Source: Piliocolobus tephrosceles
Taxonomy: Eukaryota > Chordata > Mammalia > Primates > Cercopithecidae
Assembly: GCF_002776525.5 (NCBI RefSeq)
Contig: NC_045441.1
Location: 117,931,431 to 117,995,430, forward strand
Reading direction: 5' to 3'
Length of the DNA stretch: 64,000 bases
This document shows positions 52,609-64,000 of the stretch, piece by piece. The notes under the pieces were generated by a model that was not told the DNA's origin, made no database searches, and saw nothing but the letters and a program-made list of their open reading frames with translations. The position numbers were made by a program, and so were the translations under genes. How positions within the stretch are numbered: position 1 is the stretch's first letter; each line of letters begins with the position of its first letter.

Positions 52609-55228
52609 ATGGCGGGGAGGGGGAAGCTCATCGCAGTGATCGGAGACGAGGACACGGTGACTGGTTTCCTGCTGGGCGGCATAGGGGAGCTTAACAAGAA
52701 CCGCCACCCCAATTTCCTGGTGGTGGAGAAGGATACAACCATCAATGAGATCGAAGACACTTTCCGGTACGGTAGCGCGCGAGGCCTGAACGGGCCCTTC
52801 TGCTGCCTAGTGGAGTGCGGGGCGAGGGTGGAGGCGGCCCGGGGACCGAGGCGTGAGGCCCGGACGGGGGTTAGGGGACGGTCCTGAAAGTCCGCCCGCC
52901 CACCTCCGCGCCCCAAGTTCCCGTTTGGGGATGGGTGGCACCGACGCTGTATCAGGTCCACGAGCTCCCCACCTCACATGATCGTGTGTCAGGAAAGAAG
53001 GGGAACAGAGCTCGTGACGGGCTAGGCAGTGGGCTCGGACTTTGTTCTGCTTTCCCCTCCTTTACAGGCTCACCATCGTCCTGTAAGGCAGGGATGATTT
53101 TGTCCTACTTACAGGTGAGAAAACTAAAGCTCGGAGAGGTTAAGGCACACACTAAAGTTACAAGTGGGCAGAGGCAGAGCTGGAATTTGAACCTAATCCT
53201 AACCCTTTCTACCTTTGGTAAGCCAGGTACACGCTCTGTACAGCTCTCCTCAGTCGGCCTCGGAATTTCCCCTTGGTCTTGAGCACAGTAGGCAGAAAAT
53301 GTCAGGACTGTGAGAGCCTTCTGCTAAGACCTTGCACTCAAGCCCTCACTCCTGCCTTAGGTCAGAGTGTGGGCGCAGGCATGCCTTTAATCCACCAGGG
53401 GTCCTGGTGACTGGAATTGAGGATAACAGCTTCCTATTCTATCCCTCACCCCTTCTTCAGGTTCGCTGTACTAAGTCTCAGGAATAAACCACTCACCTGT
53501 TTCCCCCCAAACAGTCCAGCCCAGGGCTGCTGGCTGAGACTGGTTCCTGCTGCCGGGTGTATTAGGTAGTTCCTGGACCTGGTAGGCTGTTACCTGCCGA
53601 TCTCTAAGCTGTCTAGTAAAGTGACCCAAGTTACCATGGGAGAAGGACAAATTTTACTTCAAGAATTTTTTATGTTTCCAATCAAAAGGGACCTCAGAGA
53701 TCAAATCTAACCCAGTGACTGGCGGAGGGTGGGTGCTCAGTAAATAATTTTTAACTAGTAAATAAATGAATGAGTCTGGGCGCGGTGGCTCACGCCTGTG
53801 ATCCCAACACTTCTGGAGGCCAAGGCGGGTGGATCACCTGAGTTCCACCCGCCAGGCTGGTTGGAGTTCGAAACTAGCCTGACCAATATGGTGAAACCCC
53901 ATTTCTACTAAAAATGCAAAAATTAGCCAGGCATCATGGAGGGTGCCTGTAATCCCAGCAAATCAGGAGGCTGAGGAAGGAGAACTGCTTGAACCTGGGA
54001 GGCGGAAGTTGCAGTGAGCCGAGATCCGCCACTGCACTCCAGCCTGGGTGACAGAGGGAGACCCTGTCTCAAAAAAATCAAATAAACGAATGAATGGGTG
54101 GGTGATCACAGGAGAGGAGGATCACAAGGCCAGGTTCTTTTTGGGCAGAAAGTATGATTCCTTCATCAGCGTGTCTTCTGCTAGCTTGTGATCTTGGTTC
54201 ATGCCAGACTTTCCCTCTGACCCCTCCACCACCCTCGTCAGCATAGACCTTGAGGCCTTCAGTGGTCTCATCAGCCCTATTTTTAAATTAATTTGTTTTC
54301 TTTCTAAAAGTTAATGTGTCCTTTTTTTTTTTTTTTTTCTGAGACAGGGTCTCACTCCTGTCACCCAGGCTGGAGTACAGTGGCATGATCACAGCTCACT
54401 GCGGCCTCGACTTCCCAGGCTCAAGTGATTCTCCCACCTCAGCCTCCCAAGTAGCTGGGACTACAGTTTCCCAAGCAGCTGGCACATGCTGCCACATCCA
54501 GCCAATTTTTTGTATATATGTACACATTTTTTTTTCTTTTTTTTGTAGAGATGGAGGTCTCACTGTGTGGCCCATTCTGGTCTCAAACTGTAGGGTTCAA
54601 GCAATCTACCCGCCTCGGCTTCCCAAAGTGCTGGGATTATAGGCATGAGCCATTGCACCCAGCCTTCAGTATCTGCACATAAAAAGGGATCTGTATACAT
54701 ATAATCGTATCCTTCCCCTTTCTGACACCATCACTGCATATTGAATACACTAGCGGGCACCCTAATTAATCTTCATTACCAGTTCACTTGGAAGCATTCC
54801 GGGCAGCGTTGCAGAAGCCAACCCTAGTCAGCATGACCCTCCGCTTTGGGATGAAATTGATGCTTGGTTGAGTTGACATAGGGTTGAGCGTGGCAGCCTT
54901 TCCCCTAGTCCTCTGTGCCCTCTGGGTCATGCTCATTCCCCTCCACTGCCCAACCCAACAACTTGGAGGCAGGAGAGAAGGCAGCCCCAGAGCTGCCCTA
55001 GACTCCTGTCTCATCTCTCCCCACAGGCAGTTTCTAAACCGGGATGACATTGGCATCATCCTCATCAACCAGTACATCGCAGAGATGGTGCGGCATGCCC
55101 TGGACGCCCACCAGCACTCCATCCCCGCTGTCCTGGAGATCCCCTCCAAGGAGCACCCATATGACGCCGCCAAGGACTCCATTCTGCGCAGGGCCAGGGG
55201 CATGTTCACTGCTGAAGACCTGCGCTAG
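52609..55228 (+). CDS. ATP6V1F: V-type proton ATPase subunit F, 119 aa
   Basis: Subunit F of the cytosolic V1 sector, part of the central rotor stalk that couples ATP hydrolysis to proton pumping in endolysosomes, secretory vesicles and the plasma membrane. Exon 1 is 52609-52766, starting MAGRGKLIAVIGDEDTV, and exon 2 is 55027-55228, starting QFLNRDDIGIILINQYIA and ending GMFTAEDLR with TAG. The split codon CG/G restores Arg. Total 360 nt = 119 codons plus stop, the length of the mammalian protein. The ATG follows GCTGCGGGG in a CpG-rich leader. The Rossmann-like start (LIAVIGDED, then GFLLGGIGE) is the F-subunit signature. The gene appears intact. Confidence 0.97.
53085..53205 (+). repeat. 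MIR-like SINE
   Basis: 'cttacaggtgagaaaactaaag ... gttaaggcacacactaaag' is the MIR core. Confidence 0.65.
53774..54080 (+). repeat. Alu with a small internal rearrangement
   Basis: A + strand Alu. After 'gatcacctgag' an extra 'ttccacccgccaggctggt' interrupts the usual 'gtcaggagttcgagac' block. Confidence 0.88.
54318..54664 (-). repeat. Alu, minus strand
   Basis: T run, GAGACAGGGTCTCACTCC, body with a duplicated 'cccaagcagctgg' segment, and the end ATTGCACCCAGCC. Confidence 0.88.
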
Positions 55229-55478
55229 GGGACTCCTCACAGCCCTCAGCCCTTCCCTCGTTTCCAGGCCTCTCCCCAGGCTTGCCATCAGCCTTCTTTA
55301 CTTTTTGAGCCTCTGATTTCCAATTCCCTGCCCATTCCCACTCCATTAAGAGGCTAGGTGAGGCACTTCTAGGTTGCTGGGGCTCTGCTGTTAAAGCTGG
55401 TTAAGAAACAGGAAGCCTGACCATCTCCCTCCACTACCTGTTCCCTGTGCTGTCACACAGTGTCATTGTTGATGTTAA

Positions 55479-55484
55479 ATTAAA
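55479..55484 (+). terminator. ATP6V1F poly(A) signal ATTAAA
   Basis: ATTAAA in TGTTAAATTAAAGTC, 251 nt after the stop. The 3' end is likely near 55,500. Confidence 0.75.
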
Positions 55485-55499
55485 GTCATATTCTTGTTT

Positions 55500-56064
55500 C
55501 TCTCCAAACGGGCTGGGTGCTGGAAAGTACATGTGTGGGGTGAGGCCATGGGGCAGATTCAGTTGGCAAGGATGGAAAAGGTGCTGCCAAAGACAGGCAT
55601 AGAAGAGCTGGCCCAGGAGGATCGTGCTGGGAGGCAGAACTTAAGGACTGGTCCTTGGATCAGAGAAGACCAGCTCTGGTCTGGGAAGGAATGGGAGGAA
55701 GCTTGAGCCCAGCCCCCACCTCCCCCACCTTGCTCAGCATTGGGCTGGGAAGGGGGCCAGACCCAAAGGACAGACGCAGAAAGCACACAAAACCTTGGAG
55801 CCTCTGATGCCTGATCCCGCGTGGGCCCTGCGGGAGGTTTGGGGAGCAGGGCTCTTAGCCAGTGGGCCCTGGCCCCAGGCTGCCTCAGGAAGCCAGGCTC
55901 ATGGGGTCTGCTGGGGCCACAGCAAGTAGAACCCTGGCCCTGTGTGAGGTGAGGCATGGTTGCTAGGTGACTGCCAGGGCAGCCACTCGCCATCAGAGGC
56001 ACTCTGCTTGCTGTGCTCACCCCTCAGCTGCAGCCACCCTGGTGCCACTCCTTCTCAGGCCACC
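55500..56064 (+). other. ATP6V1F-SPMIP1 spacer
   Basis: About 560 bp. Probably holds the SPMIP1 promoter. A pyrimidine tract and AG (CTCCTTCTCAG, ending 56058) just before the SPMIP1 ATG could be an acceptor for a 5' UTR exon lying in this interval. Confidence 0.5.
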
Positions 56065-58722
<2,658 letters not shown>

Positions 58723-58903
58723 CAGTGGGCCAGGTGTGGGCTTGGGGGAGGGAAGAAGAAATAACAGGCCTCCTGGTGGGGCAAAGCTGTTGTGTGTGTC
58801 TGTGCCCCTCTGCTCTCCCTGGCCCTGAGGCTGCATTCAGGCCTTTCTGAAACTATCTGACCTGCAAAAGTTGCCCTCTTGCTTTTTCCGTAACCCTCAT
58901 CTC

Positions 58904-58909
58904 TTTAAT
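58904..58909 (-). terminator. possible poly(A) signal of the minus-strand gene
   Basis: TTTAAT on the + strand is ATTAAA on the minus strand, about 52 nt after the TAG. It is the nearest canonical variant. It would place the 3' end at about 58,885, inside 170 bp of the SPMIP1 stop. Confidence 0.45.
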
Positions 58910-58960
58910 CATCCCTTTGAGTACCCAGCAATGACCAGAGGGGGCTGGGAAGGGCGAGCA

Positions 58961-61900
58961 CTACTCTGCAGGCATGGGACCCGCAGCACCAGGGGAACAT
59001 AGTAGTTCCAGGAAGTTCTGAGTGTTCCTGCGGAGAGAGCGGCCTGTCATCTCGGAGGCCAGGGAAAGGGGACTCCTGCCACCGCCACACCCCTCCTTGC
59101 CCGCCCCTCACCTGGCCCCGAGGGCCCGCAGCCGCCCGGTCCTCTCCCTATGCATCTGTTCCAGCTGCTTCCGCAGGGCGCGCCGCCGCCCAGTCGCGTC
59201 CTCCTGTAGGTGCAGATCACTGAGCGTCCGCGGTTCAGTGGGGCGGGCAGGGCAGCACCTGGCACACCCGCCCCTTGCGCCCCGCCCGAGTCACTGCCAG
59301 AGTGCAGTGCGCTCACTTCAAAGGGACCCGGGCGCACCAAGCTCGGCCCCTGCCCCGTGCAGGTTCCTTGTGGCCCCACCGCCTTCTGGGGGTCTTGCCT
59401 GTGGCGGTAGTTGAGCCGGGCTGGGCGGGAGCCCCACGGGATGAACCCGGCAGTGGCGGTTCCTGGCGATGTGGAGGCGTTCCAGGACCTGCAGAGGGGC
59501 AGTCAGCGTCCGGCCGCCCCTCGGTGCCCCTCCCGCCCCAGGCAGGCCCCAATCCCGGCATGGGGACGCACCCGGAGCCACTGCTGCTCACGGTCCCGCC
59601 GGCGCCGCCACCTGGCTGCGCTGTGCAGCTCCAGCAGCCGCTGCAGAGCCGCCTCCTGCTGCGCCGCGCTCAAGCCCGCAGGCGCCTTGGCCCTGCCTAG
59701 GGGGGCCGGCCACGCGGCCTTCGAGGCTTTGGGACGCTCAGGGTCGCCCCCGCGACCCCAGAGGGCACCCGGAAGCCGAGCCTGGCCCACCTCCTGCTCC
59801 CCCGGGCCGGGGCCCACTCCAGGGCCCTGCAGCCCGTGCGGATCGCGCTCCGGGTCTGGGGGCCCCCGGAGACCCCCGGGGAGCCCCTGCTGCCCGGATA
59901 CCTTGGCGCGCAGGGTCGCTGGCATCACAGCTCCGGCTCCGCGACCTGGAAGCAGCTGCGGGGCCGGGGGCTTTGGGCCGGGAAGCGCAGCCCACGCCCC
60001 CTCCTGGGCGACCCCCAGGTTTGCCACCGCCGGTGCCGACTTTTGTGTCTCGCCTCTGATCATGCCCTGCATCATCGCGGTAGTCCTTCTCCGGAGGTCT
60101 GGGCTCTCCCTGCCCACAGGCTTTGGAGTCTGGGCTTTCAGGGACCCGCAGGAGTCCCTCCGATGGCTCCGGGAGCCGCCTTCCTCTGGGAGCTGTACAG
60201 TGGCCTCCCCGGGAGCCACCTCCCAGGCTTGTGAGATATTGCCTTCCCAAGACCGCAGCATCTTCCCCAGACTCTGGGGACTCGCCTTTCCCTGGCACTT
60301 AGGACTAAATTCTCTTCGACTCTGAGGAACGCCCCTGTTCTCACCCAGGGGGGCCTCCTCCCTCTGATCCTGAGGAGCTCTTGGGCTCTGGCCCCGCTGT
60401 GTCTTCACCCTCTGACGCTGAGGAGCATCTTTGATCTCGCCCGGGGAGGCCTCCCCTCTCTCATACTGAGGGGTCTCTGCTTTCTGATCCTGAGGGTCCT
60501 CCTCTCTCAGACTCTGAGGGGTGTCCATCCTTGGCGGTCTTTGAAGTTCTGCTCTCTCCTGGCCGGGGTGCGAGTCCCAGCCCAGTCCTTCAAGGGCATC
60601 TTGGGAAGGCGGGTTTTGGGAGGGCAGGTCTCCCGGCCCAGGGGTCCCGGGAGTGAGCTTTCTTTCCTGGGTCTCAGGTTCTGCCTCACTCCTCTCTTCC
60701 CTCTGGGCCAGGTCCTGGAAAGGAAGAGCACTGTGGGCCCAGGCTTGAGAGGGAACCTACAGACCCGACCCCAGCAGCCAGCCCTTGCCTGATTCCTGAA
60801 TTTGTTAAAGCCATTTAATGTAGTGTGGAAGGTGCTTCACTGAAAAGCCTCCCCCTCACCCCAGCAGCCTCCTCCCGGGCAGACCCACCCCTGCCATCCC
60901 CAACCTGAGACCCTTGACCTTTTCACCTTGTACTCTGAGCTGCCTGGCACCCCAAAGCTCCTCCTGGTAGTGGGGTTCAGCTCTTGTAAGGAGCCTGAGG
61001 AAGAAAGACCAGTGTTGGGAGCTCATGTCCCTTCATGGACAGTCCACCTAGACTAGAGCCAGGAAGTTTAGGGAGTCCCAGCACATGGCTAGGGGTGCCC
61101 TGAGGGTGCTGTCTGAACCTCAGGCTGTCACAGTTCATCAGCCAGCCACGCACTTATTTGTCATGTGTGCCTGCCAACAGCCCACCCCATCTTTCTCATC
61201 CTCCCAGCCAAGGCAGACTACTCCGGAGGGACCTGCACAGCCTCCTCCTCAAGACCACCACGGGAGGCCTGGGAGTGAGAAGGGTCACGGTGCTGGGCGC
61301 CTGGGTCCCTCAGCACCGGCCGCTCCCCCTGTGTCCTGGTGTGCCCATCAGGCCCAGAGAAGAAACCCGCTCTGGGCATCTTACTTTTTACTCTTACTTA
61401 GAAGAAACCTCCCTTAGCCTTTTCTTTGTTCCTGACAGCAAAATCAAAGGAAATTCAAGATGAAATTTTAGGCCAGAGGCTGGCCTAAAAACTGCAAGTG
61501 TTCATAATTAACAAAAGAAATCTAAAAAAAGAGATGATGTGTTGCCGCTCCCCTGCAGCTGTGGAAGAAGGAGAGCTGTTCTGCATCCATAAAACTGGTT
61601 AAAAGGGATTTCATAAGGTCTGAAATTGAGAACTTTCCCAAGAATACCGCATCTTGTTCTCTTGTGCAATATCAGACGTGTGAATATTCATAACAGTAAC
61701 CAAATGGGTGCACTCTCTGTGAAAACACATCTTTCAAAGAGTTGTTTGAACAAAGGAGTCTTATAAGACTCCTGGGCCTTTAGAAATAATTGCCACAAAC
61801 TGCAAAAACAACCTCCAACCTCCCACCTCTAATTCTCATCGGTTGTCTTACTAGAAAATTTATTTCTCTGGTGATAATGTTATAATTGATATCCCTGTCA

Positions 61901-63023
61901 TCTCAAGACGTAAAATACTTGTAAAAACTTCTCTTCAATCAGAAAATAATTATTGGCAGTTTTCTTCTCTTTCATGTGTGTGGTGGAACAATAAAAAGCT
62001 TGTGGCTTTGCTACATCTATTATTTAACAATTTGAGAGTCTGTTTCATTTAAATTAATAGGCTCAAGGCTCATAGTATCCATTCCACTGCCTGTTTATTG
62101 TCATGCTGTTTCTAGCTTGTGATCTAAAGACAGGCACCCAGTCTCCTTGATCTCTGTATATCTCCAGTGCCTGGCTGAAGGGTGGCAAAGAGGTGGCCTG
62201 TGCCTGGCTGAAGGGTGGCAAGTAGGTGGCCTGGAGCTGGTATTGTGTTCCCTCGTCCCTGGGCAGCCAGTGATGCTCATTCCTGAACTTTCTCCCCTGA
62301 ACCCCAGTTTAGCATCAGAATCCTACTGGACACACTGCCTGAGACAGCTGGTACCAACCAGGTGGAATTGGCACATCAAATAAAACCTACTTGCCATCGC
62401 TGGGTGTCCTGGCACTCCATCAGGAAGTGTGAGATGAAGAATGAGTGAAGAATGAAGTCCTGGGACTTGGGGAGAGGACCTTCCTGCCTCATCCCAATCC
62501 AATCTGGCTGCCCCAGCCCCAGGGGCCCCCTGCCCTCCCAGCTGGCAACGTACCGTGTGTGGGCTCTGCAGGTCTTCCAGGGCTCTCCCACCCTTGGCCT
62601 GCACCACTCCTGGCTTCACCCAGATCTGGGGCCGATGATGGGTCTCCTGCCTGCCCCCTGCAGGAGTTCAAGGGCTGCCTCTGATGCACCTCTCTGGGCT
62701 CTAGAATGGGAGGGGGTCTGCCTGCCAGTCTCCAGAGACCCCCCACCCCAGCATACAAACACTTGAGTCCCAGGTGGCCGCCCCAGTGCCCTCCCTCCTC
62801 CCCCATCACCAGATCCTGGGAGCTGGAATTTGGAGATTAACTTTTCCAGGGGCTGTGGGGCAACCATGGGTGCAACTAAGAGACCAGGAGGCATAACGAA
62901 GGGCACTGGCAGGACTGCAGAAGGTGACAGAGAAAGAGCCCAGTTCACAGAGGGAAAGGCAGGATTCCCCAGGGAGACTCACCCTTCCAGGAGCTGATGG
63001 TTCTGGCTCAGGGAGTCCCTGTC
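58961..63023 (-). CDS. unrecognised multi-exon gene, C-terminal 502 aa
   Basis: Six minus-strand exons, in transcript order: 63023-62983, 60994-60919, 60714-59572, 59488-59399, 59203-59112 and 59027-58961 (TAG at 58963-58961). Each has AG before it. Five introns fit as GT, GT, GT, GC and GT donors. Phases 0/2, 2/0, 0/0, 0/0, 0/2 and 2/stop match, and 1509 nt gives 502 codons plus stop with no internal stop. The protein starts with a helical segment (DRDSLSQNHQLLEG, AEPHYQEELWGARQLRVQ). A long Pro/Gln/Glu/Arg-rich region with six 16-residue repeats follows. The C-terminus is strongly basic and helical (AALQRLLELHSAARWRRRRD; ATGRRRALRKQLEQMHRERT; LGARNTQNFLELL). I cannot name it. It is not Cys-rich, so it is not the VWC part of the KCP gene expected further right. 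The 5' end lies beyond the window. Confidence 0.72.
60238..60522 (-). repeat. 48-bp in-frame tandem repeat (six 16-aa units) in the minus-strand gene
   Basis: Read on the minus strand from 60522, xPQ recurs every 16 residues: TPQSLREEDP, TPQYERGEAS, APQRQRVKTQ, APQDQREEAP, VPQSRREFSP, SPQSLGKMLR. Spacing is exact over the first five units and the sixth is degenerate. Units are Gln/Arg/Glu/Pro-rich. On the + strand the same period is visible as recurring CTGAGG(A/G)G. Confidence 0.8.
60995..62982 (-). other. intron of the minus-strand gene, with an AT-rich island
   Basis: 2 kb. 61440-62130 is markedly AT-rich and not assignable to a repeat family that I know. 62167-62232 is a 33-bp tandem duplication. 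A possible extra exon at about 62,560-62,605 (donor ACG/GTACGT on the minus strand) is discussed under rejected items. Confidence 0.55.
62167..62232 (+). repeat. 33-bp tandem duplication
   Basis: GTGCCTGGCTGAAGGGTGGC begins at 62167 and again at 62200. The two copies differ by two or three bases. Confidence 0.85.
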
Positions 63024-63737
63024 CTGGGGTAGAGGGTGCAGCCTAGAATTCTGGAAGGGTTGGGGGCAACCTAGTCCACATGGCTCCATCCCCTAGTGTG
63101 ACAGCCAGCCTCTAAGATGGCCCCTAAATGATCCCTGCCTCCTGGAATTCATACTCTCTGTGACCGCCACTTCCCTCCACGCAAAGGAGCCTGGAAACGG
63201 ATCCCTCCTCCCAGTTGAGTCTCAGATGAGACCACAGTTCTTGCCAGCAACGTCGGCTGAACCCTTCCTAAGTTGCACCACGAACACCCGCTCCTGCTAC
63301 GGCTGAGGGTGCCTTGGCCCAGAGAGGGCTACTAACCTGCCCAAAGTGACTCAGACAGCTGTTGGCTGAGCCAGGACTGGGACCCACATTCCCAGTTCCC
63401 CACTCTGTTCTGGGCCCAGTCACCACAGCACCCCCTCCTGGAGTCTCAGCCCAGCTGTGGCTCTGGAGGGAGGGGCCAGCGGCTGGGGCTGTCAGCGCCT
63501 GTGTCTCGTCGGCACACTTCATTGCCTTTGCTCTCTGGGGCCCTGCCAGGCTGCTTTCCTCCCACGCGGTGGTCACATGGAAAGGCTTCCAGGTATCACC
63601 ACACAGGTGATTTGACCAAGACAGTCGTTAACTGTGGAATGAGAATAACGGCCTGCCTGGAAGAGCAGGCCTTGTGTGCCAGGCGTAGTCCACTGCTCCT
63701 CCCAACAGCCCTTGGAGAAAGATCTCTTCTTGTGAGC

Positions 63738-63745
63738 GTTTTCTT

Positions 63746-63776
<31 letters not shown>

Positions 63777-63792
63777 ATCTTTCTTTCTTTCT
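63738..63792 (+). repeat. (TC)n/(TTTC)n microsatellite
   Basis: Pure pyrimidine TCTC then CTTT repeats leading into the T run of the next Alu. Confidence 0.9.
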
Positions 63793-64000
63793 TTTTTTTT
63801 TTTGACGGAGTCTCACTCTGTCGCCCAGGCTGGAGTGCAGTGGCGGGATCTCAGCTCACTGCAAGCTCCGCCTCCCGGGTTTATGCCATTCTCCTGCCTC
63901 AGCCTCCCGAGTAGCTGGGACTACAGGCGCCCACTACCTTACCCGGCTAGTTGTTTTGTATTTTTTTTTTTTTTTTGAGACGGAGTCTTGCTCTGTTGCC
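63793..64000 (-). repeat. Alu interrupted by a second Alu, cut by window end
   Basis: A minus-strand Alu body at 63793-63960 stops in the middle linker. A new T run and GAGACGGAGTCTTGCTC head begin at 63961 and continue out of the window. Confidence 0.88.

Larger units (their letters stand above)
52767..55026 (+). other. ATP6V1F intron
   Basis: 2.26 kb with a MIR at about 53085-53205, a + strand Alu at 53774-54080 and a minus-strand Alu at 54318-54664. No other gene. Confidence 0.75.
63024..64000 (-). other. upstream intron of the minus-strand gene (presumed), repeats at right edge
   Basis: A MIR-like stretch at about 63300-63400. I could not find a further phase-compatible exon before the window ends. 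Confidence 0.5.

Noticed and set aside
59411..60325. 304-codon plus-strand frame opposite the minus-strand gene
   Set aside because: The minus frame has matching splice phases on both sides. The plus frame is an open shadow in GC-rich DNA with Arg/Ser/Ala/Gly composition.
62560..62605. possible extra minus-strand exon with a strong GTACGT donor
   Set aside because: It can be read in a compatible phase, but its acceptor is weak. The 62983-63023 exon joins directly to 60994-60919 with good sites and a better coiled-coil product. It may still be alternative.
58961..63023. assignment of the minus-strand exons to KCP (kielin/chordin-like)
   Set aside because: KCP is expected to the right on this strand by synteny, but its coding exons are Cys-rich VWC domains. 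These exons contain almost no Cys.

Overview
This is vertebrate nuclear DNA from a primate. About 25 Alu copies, L1, MIR, MER1, MER5-like and MLT1 repeats are scattered through it, and the genes are split by GT-AG introns. The order CCDC136 > FLNC > ATP6V1F > SPMIP1 (ATP6V1FNB), all on the + strand, is the order of human 7q32. Several young Alus carry features I associate with Old World monkey AluY (for example the 'ggctcaagcctgtaat' head and 'gcgtaaacccgggagg'). A cercopithecid such as a macaque, baboon or vervet is therefore more likely than human; this is an inference from memory of the subfamilies.

Layout. 1-11.1 kb: the 3' part of CCDC136, with four coiled-coil or low-complexity exons and then two alternative transmembrane tail exons (6740 and 10790). 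11.1-16.5 kb: an intergenic block of nested repeats. 16.5-19.9 kb: FLNC upstream region, with seven perfect AP-1 motifs, then a GC-rich promoter with two M-CAT motifs. 19.9-48.8 kb: the complete FLNC gene. I could place 48 coding exons whose lengths sum to 8178 nt (2725 aa plus stop) with every splice phase consistent. 48.9-52.4 kb: intergenic, with an Alu-in-Alu cluster. 52.4-55.5 kb: ATP6V1F (2 exons, 119 aa). 56.0-58.7 kb: SPMIP1 (2 exons, 176 aa).

59-63 kb, minus strand: six exons with matching phases form an uninterrupted 502-codon reading frame plus stop. It encodes a Pro/Gln/Glu-rich repeat region and a basic helical C-terminus. I do not recognise this gene. It converges tail to tail on SPMIP1 and its 5' end lies outside the window. 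This is the main candidate for something under-described here.

The genes are not a pathway. FLNC is a striated-muscle actin crosslinker, ATP6V1F a housekeeping V-ATPase subunit, SPMIP1 a sperm axoneme protein, and CCDC136 a testis-enriched membrane-anchored coiled-coil protein. No CRISPR, tRNA, rRNA or prokaryotic element is present.
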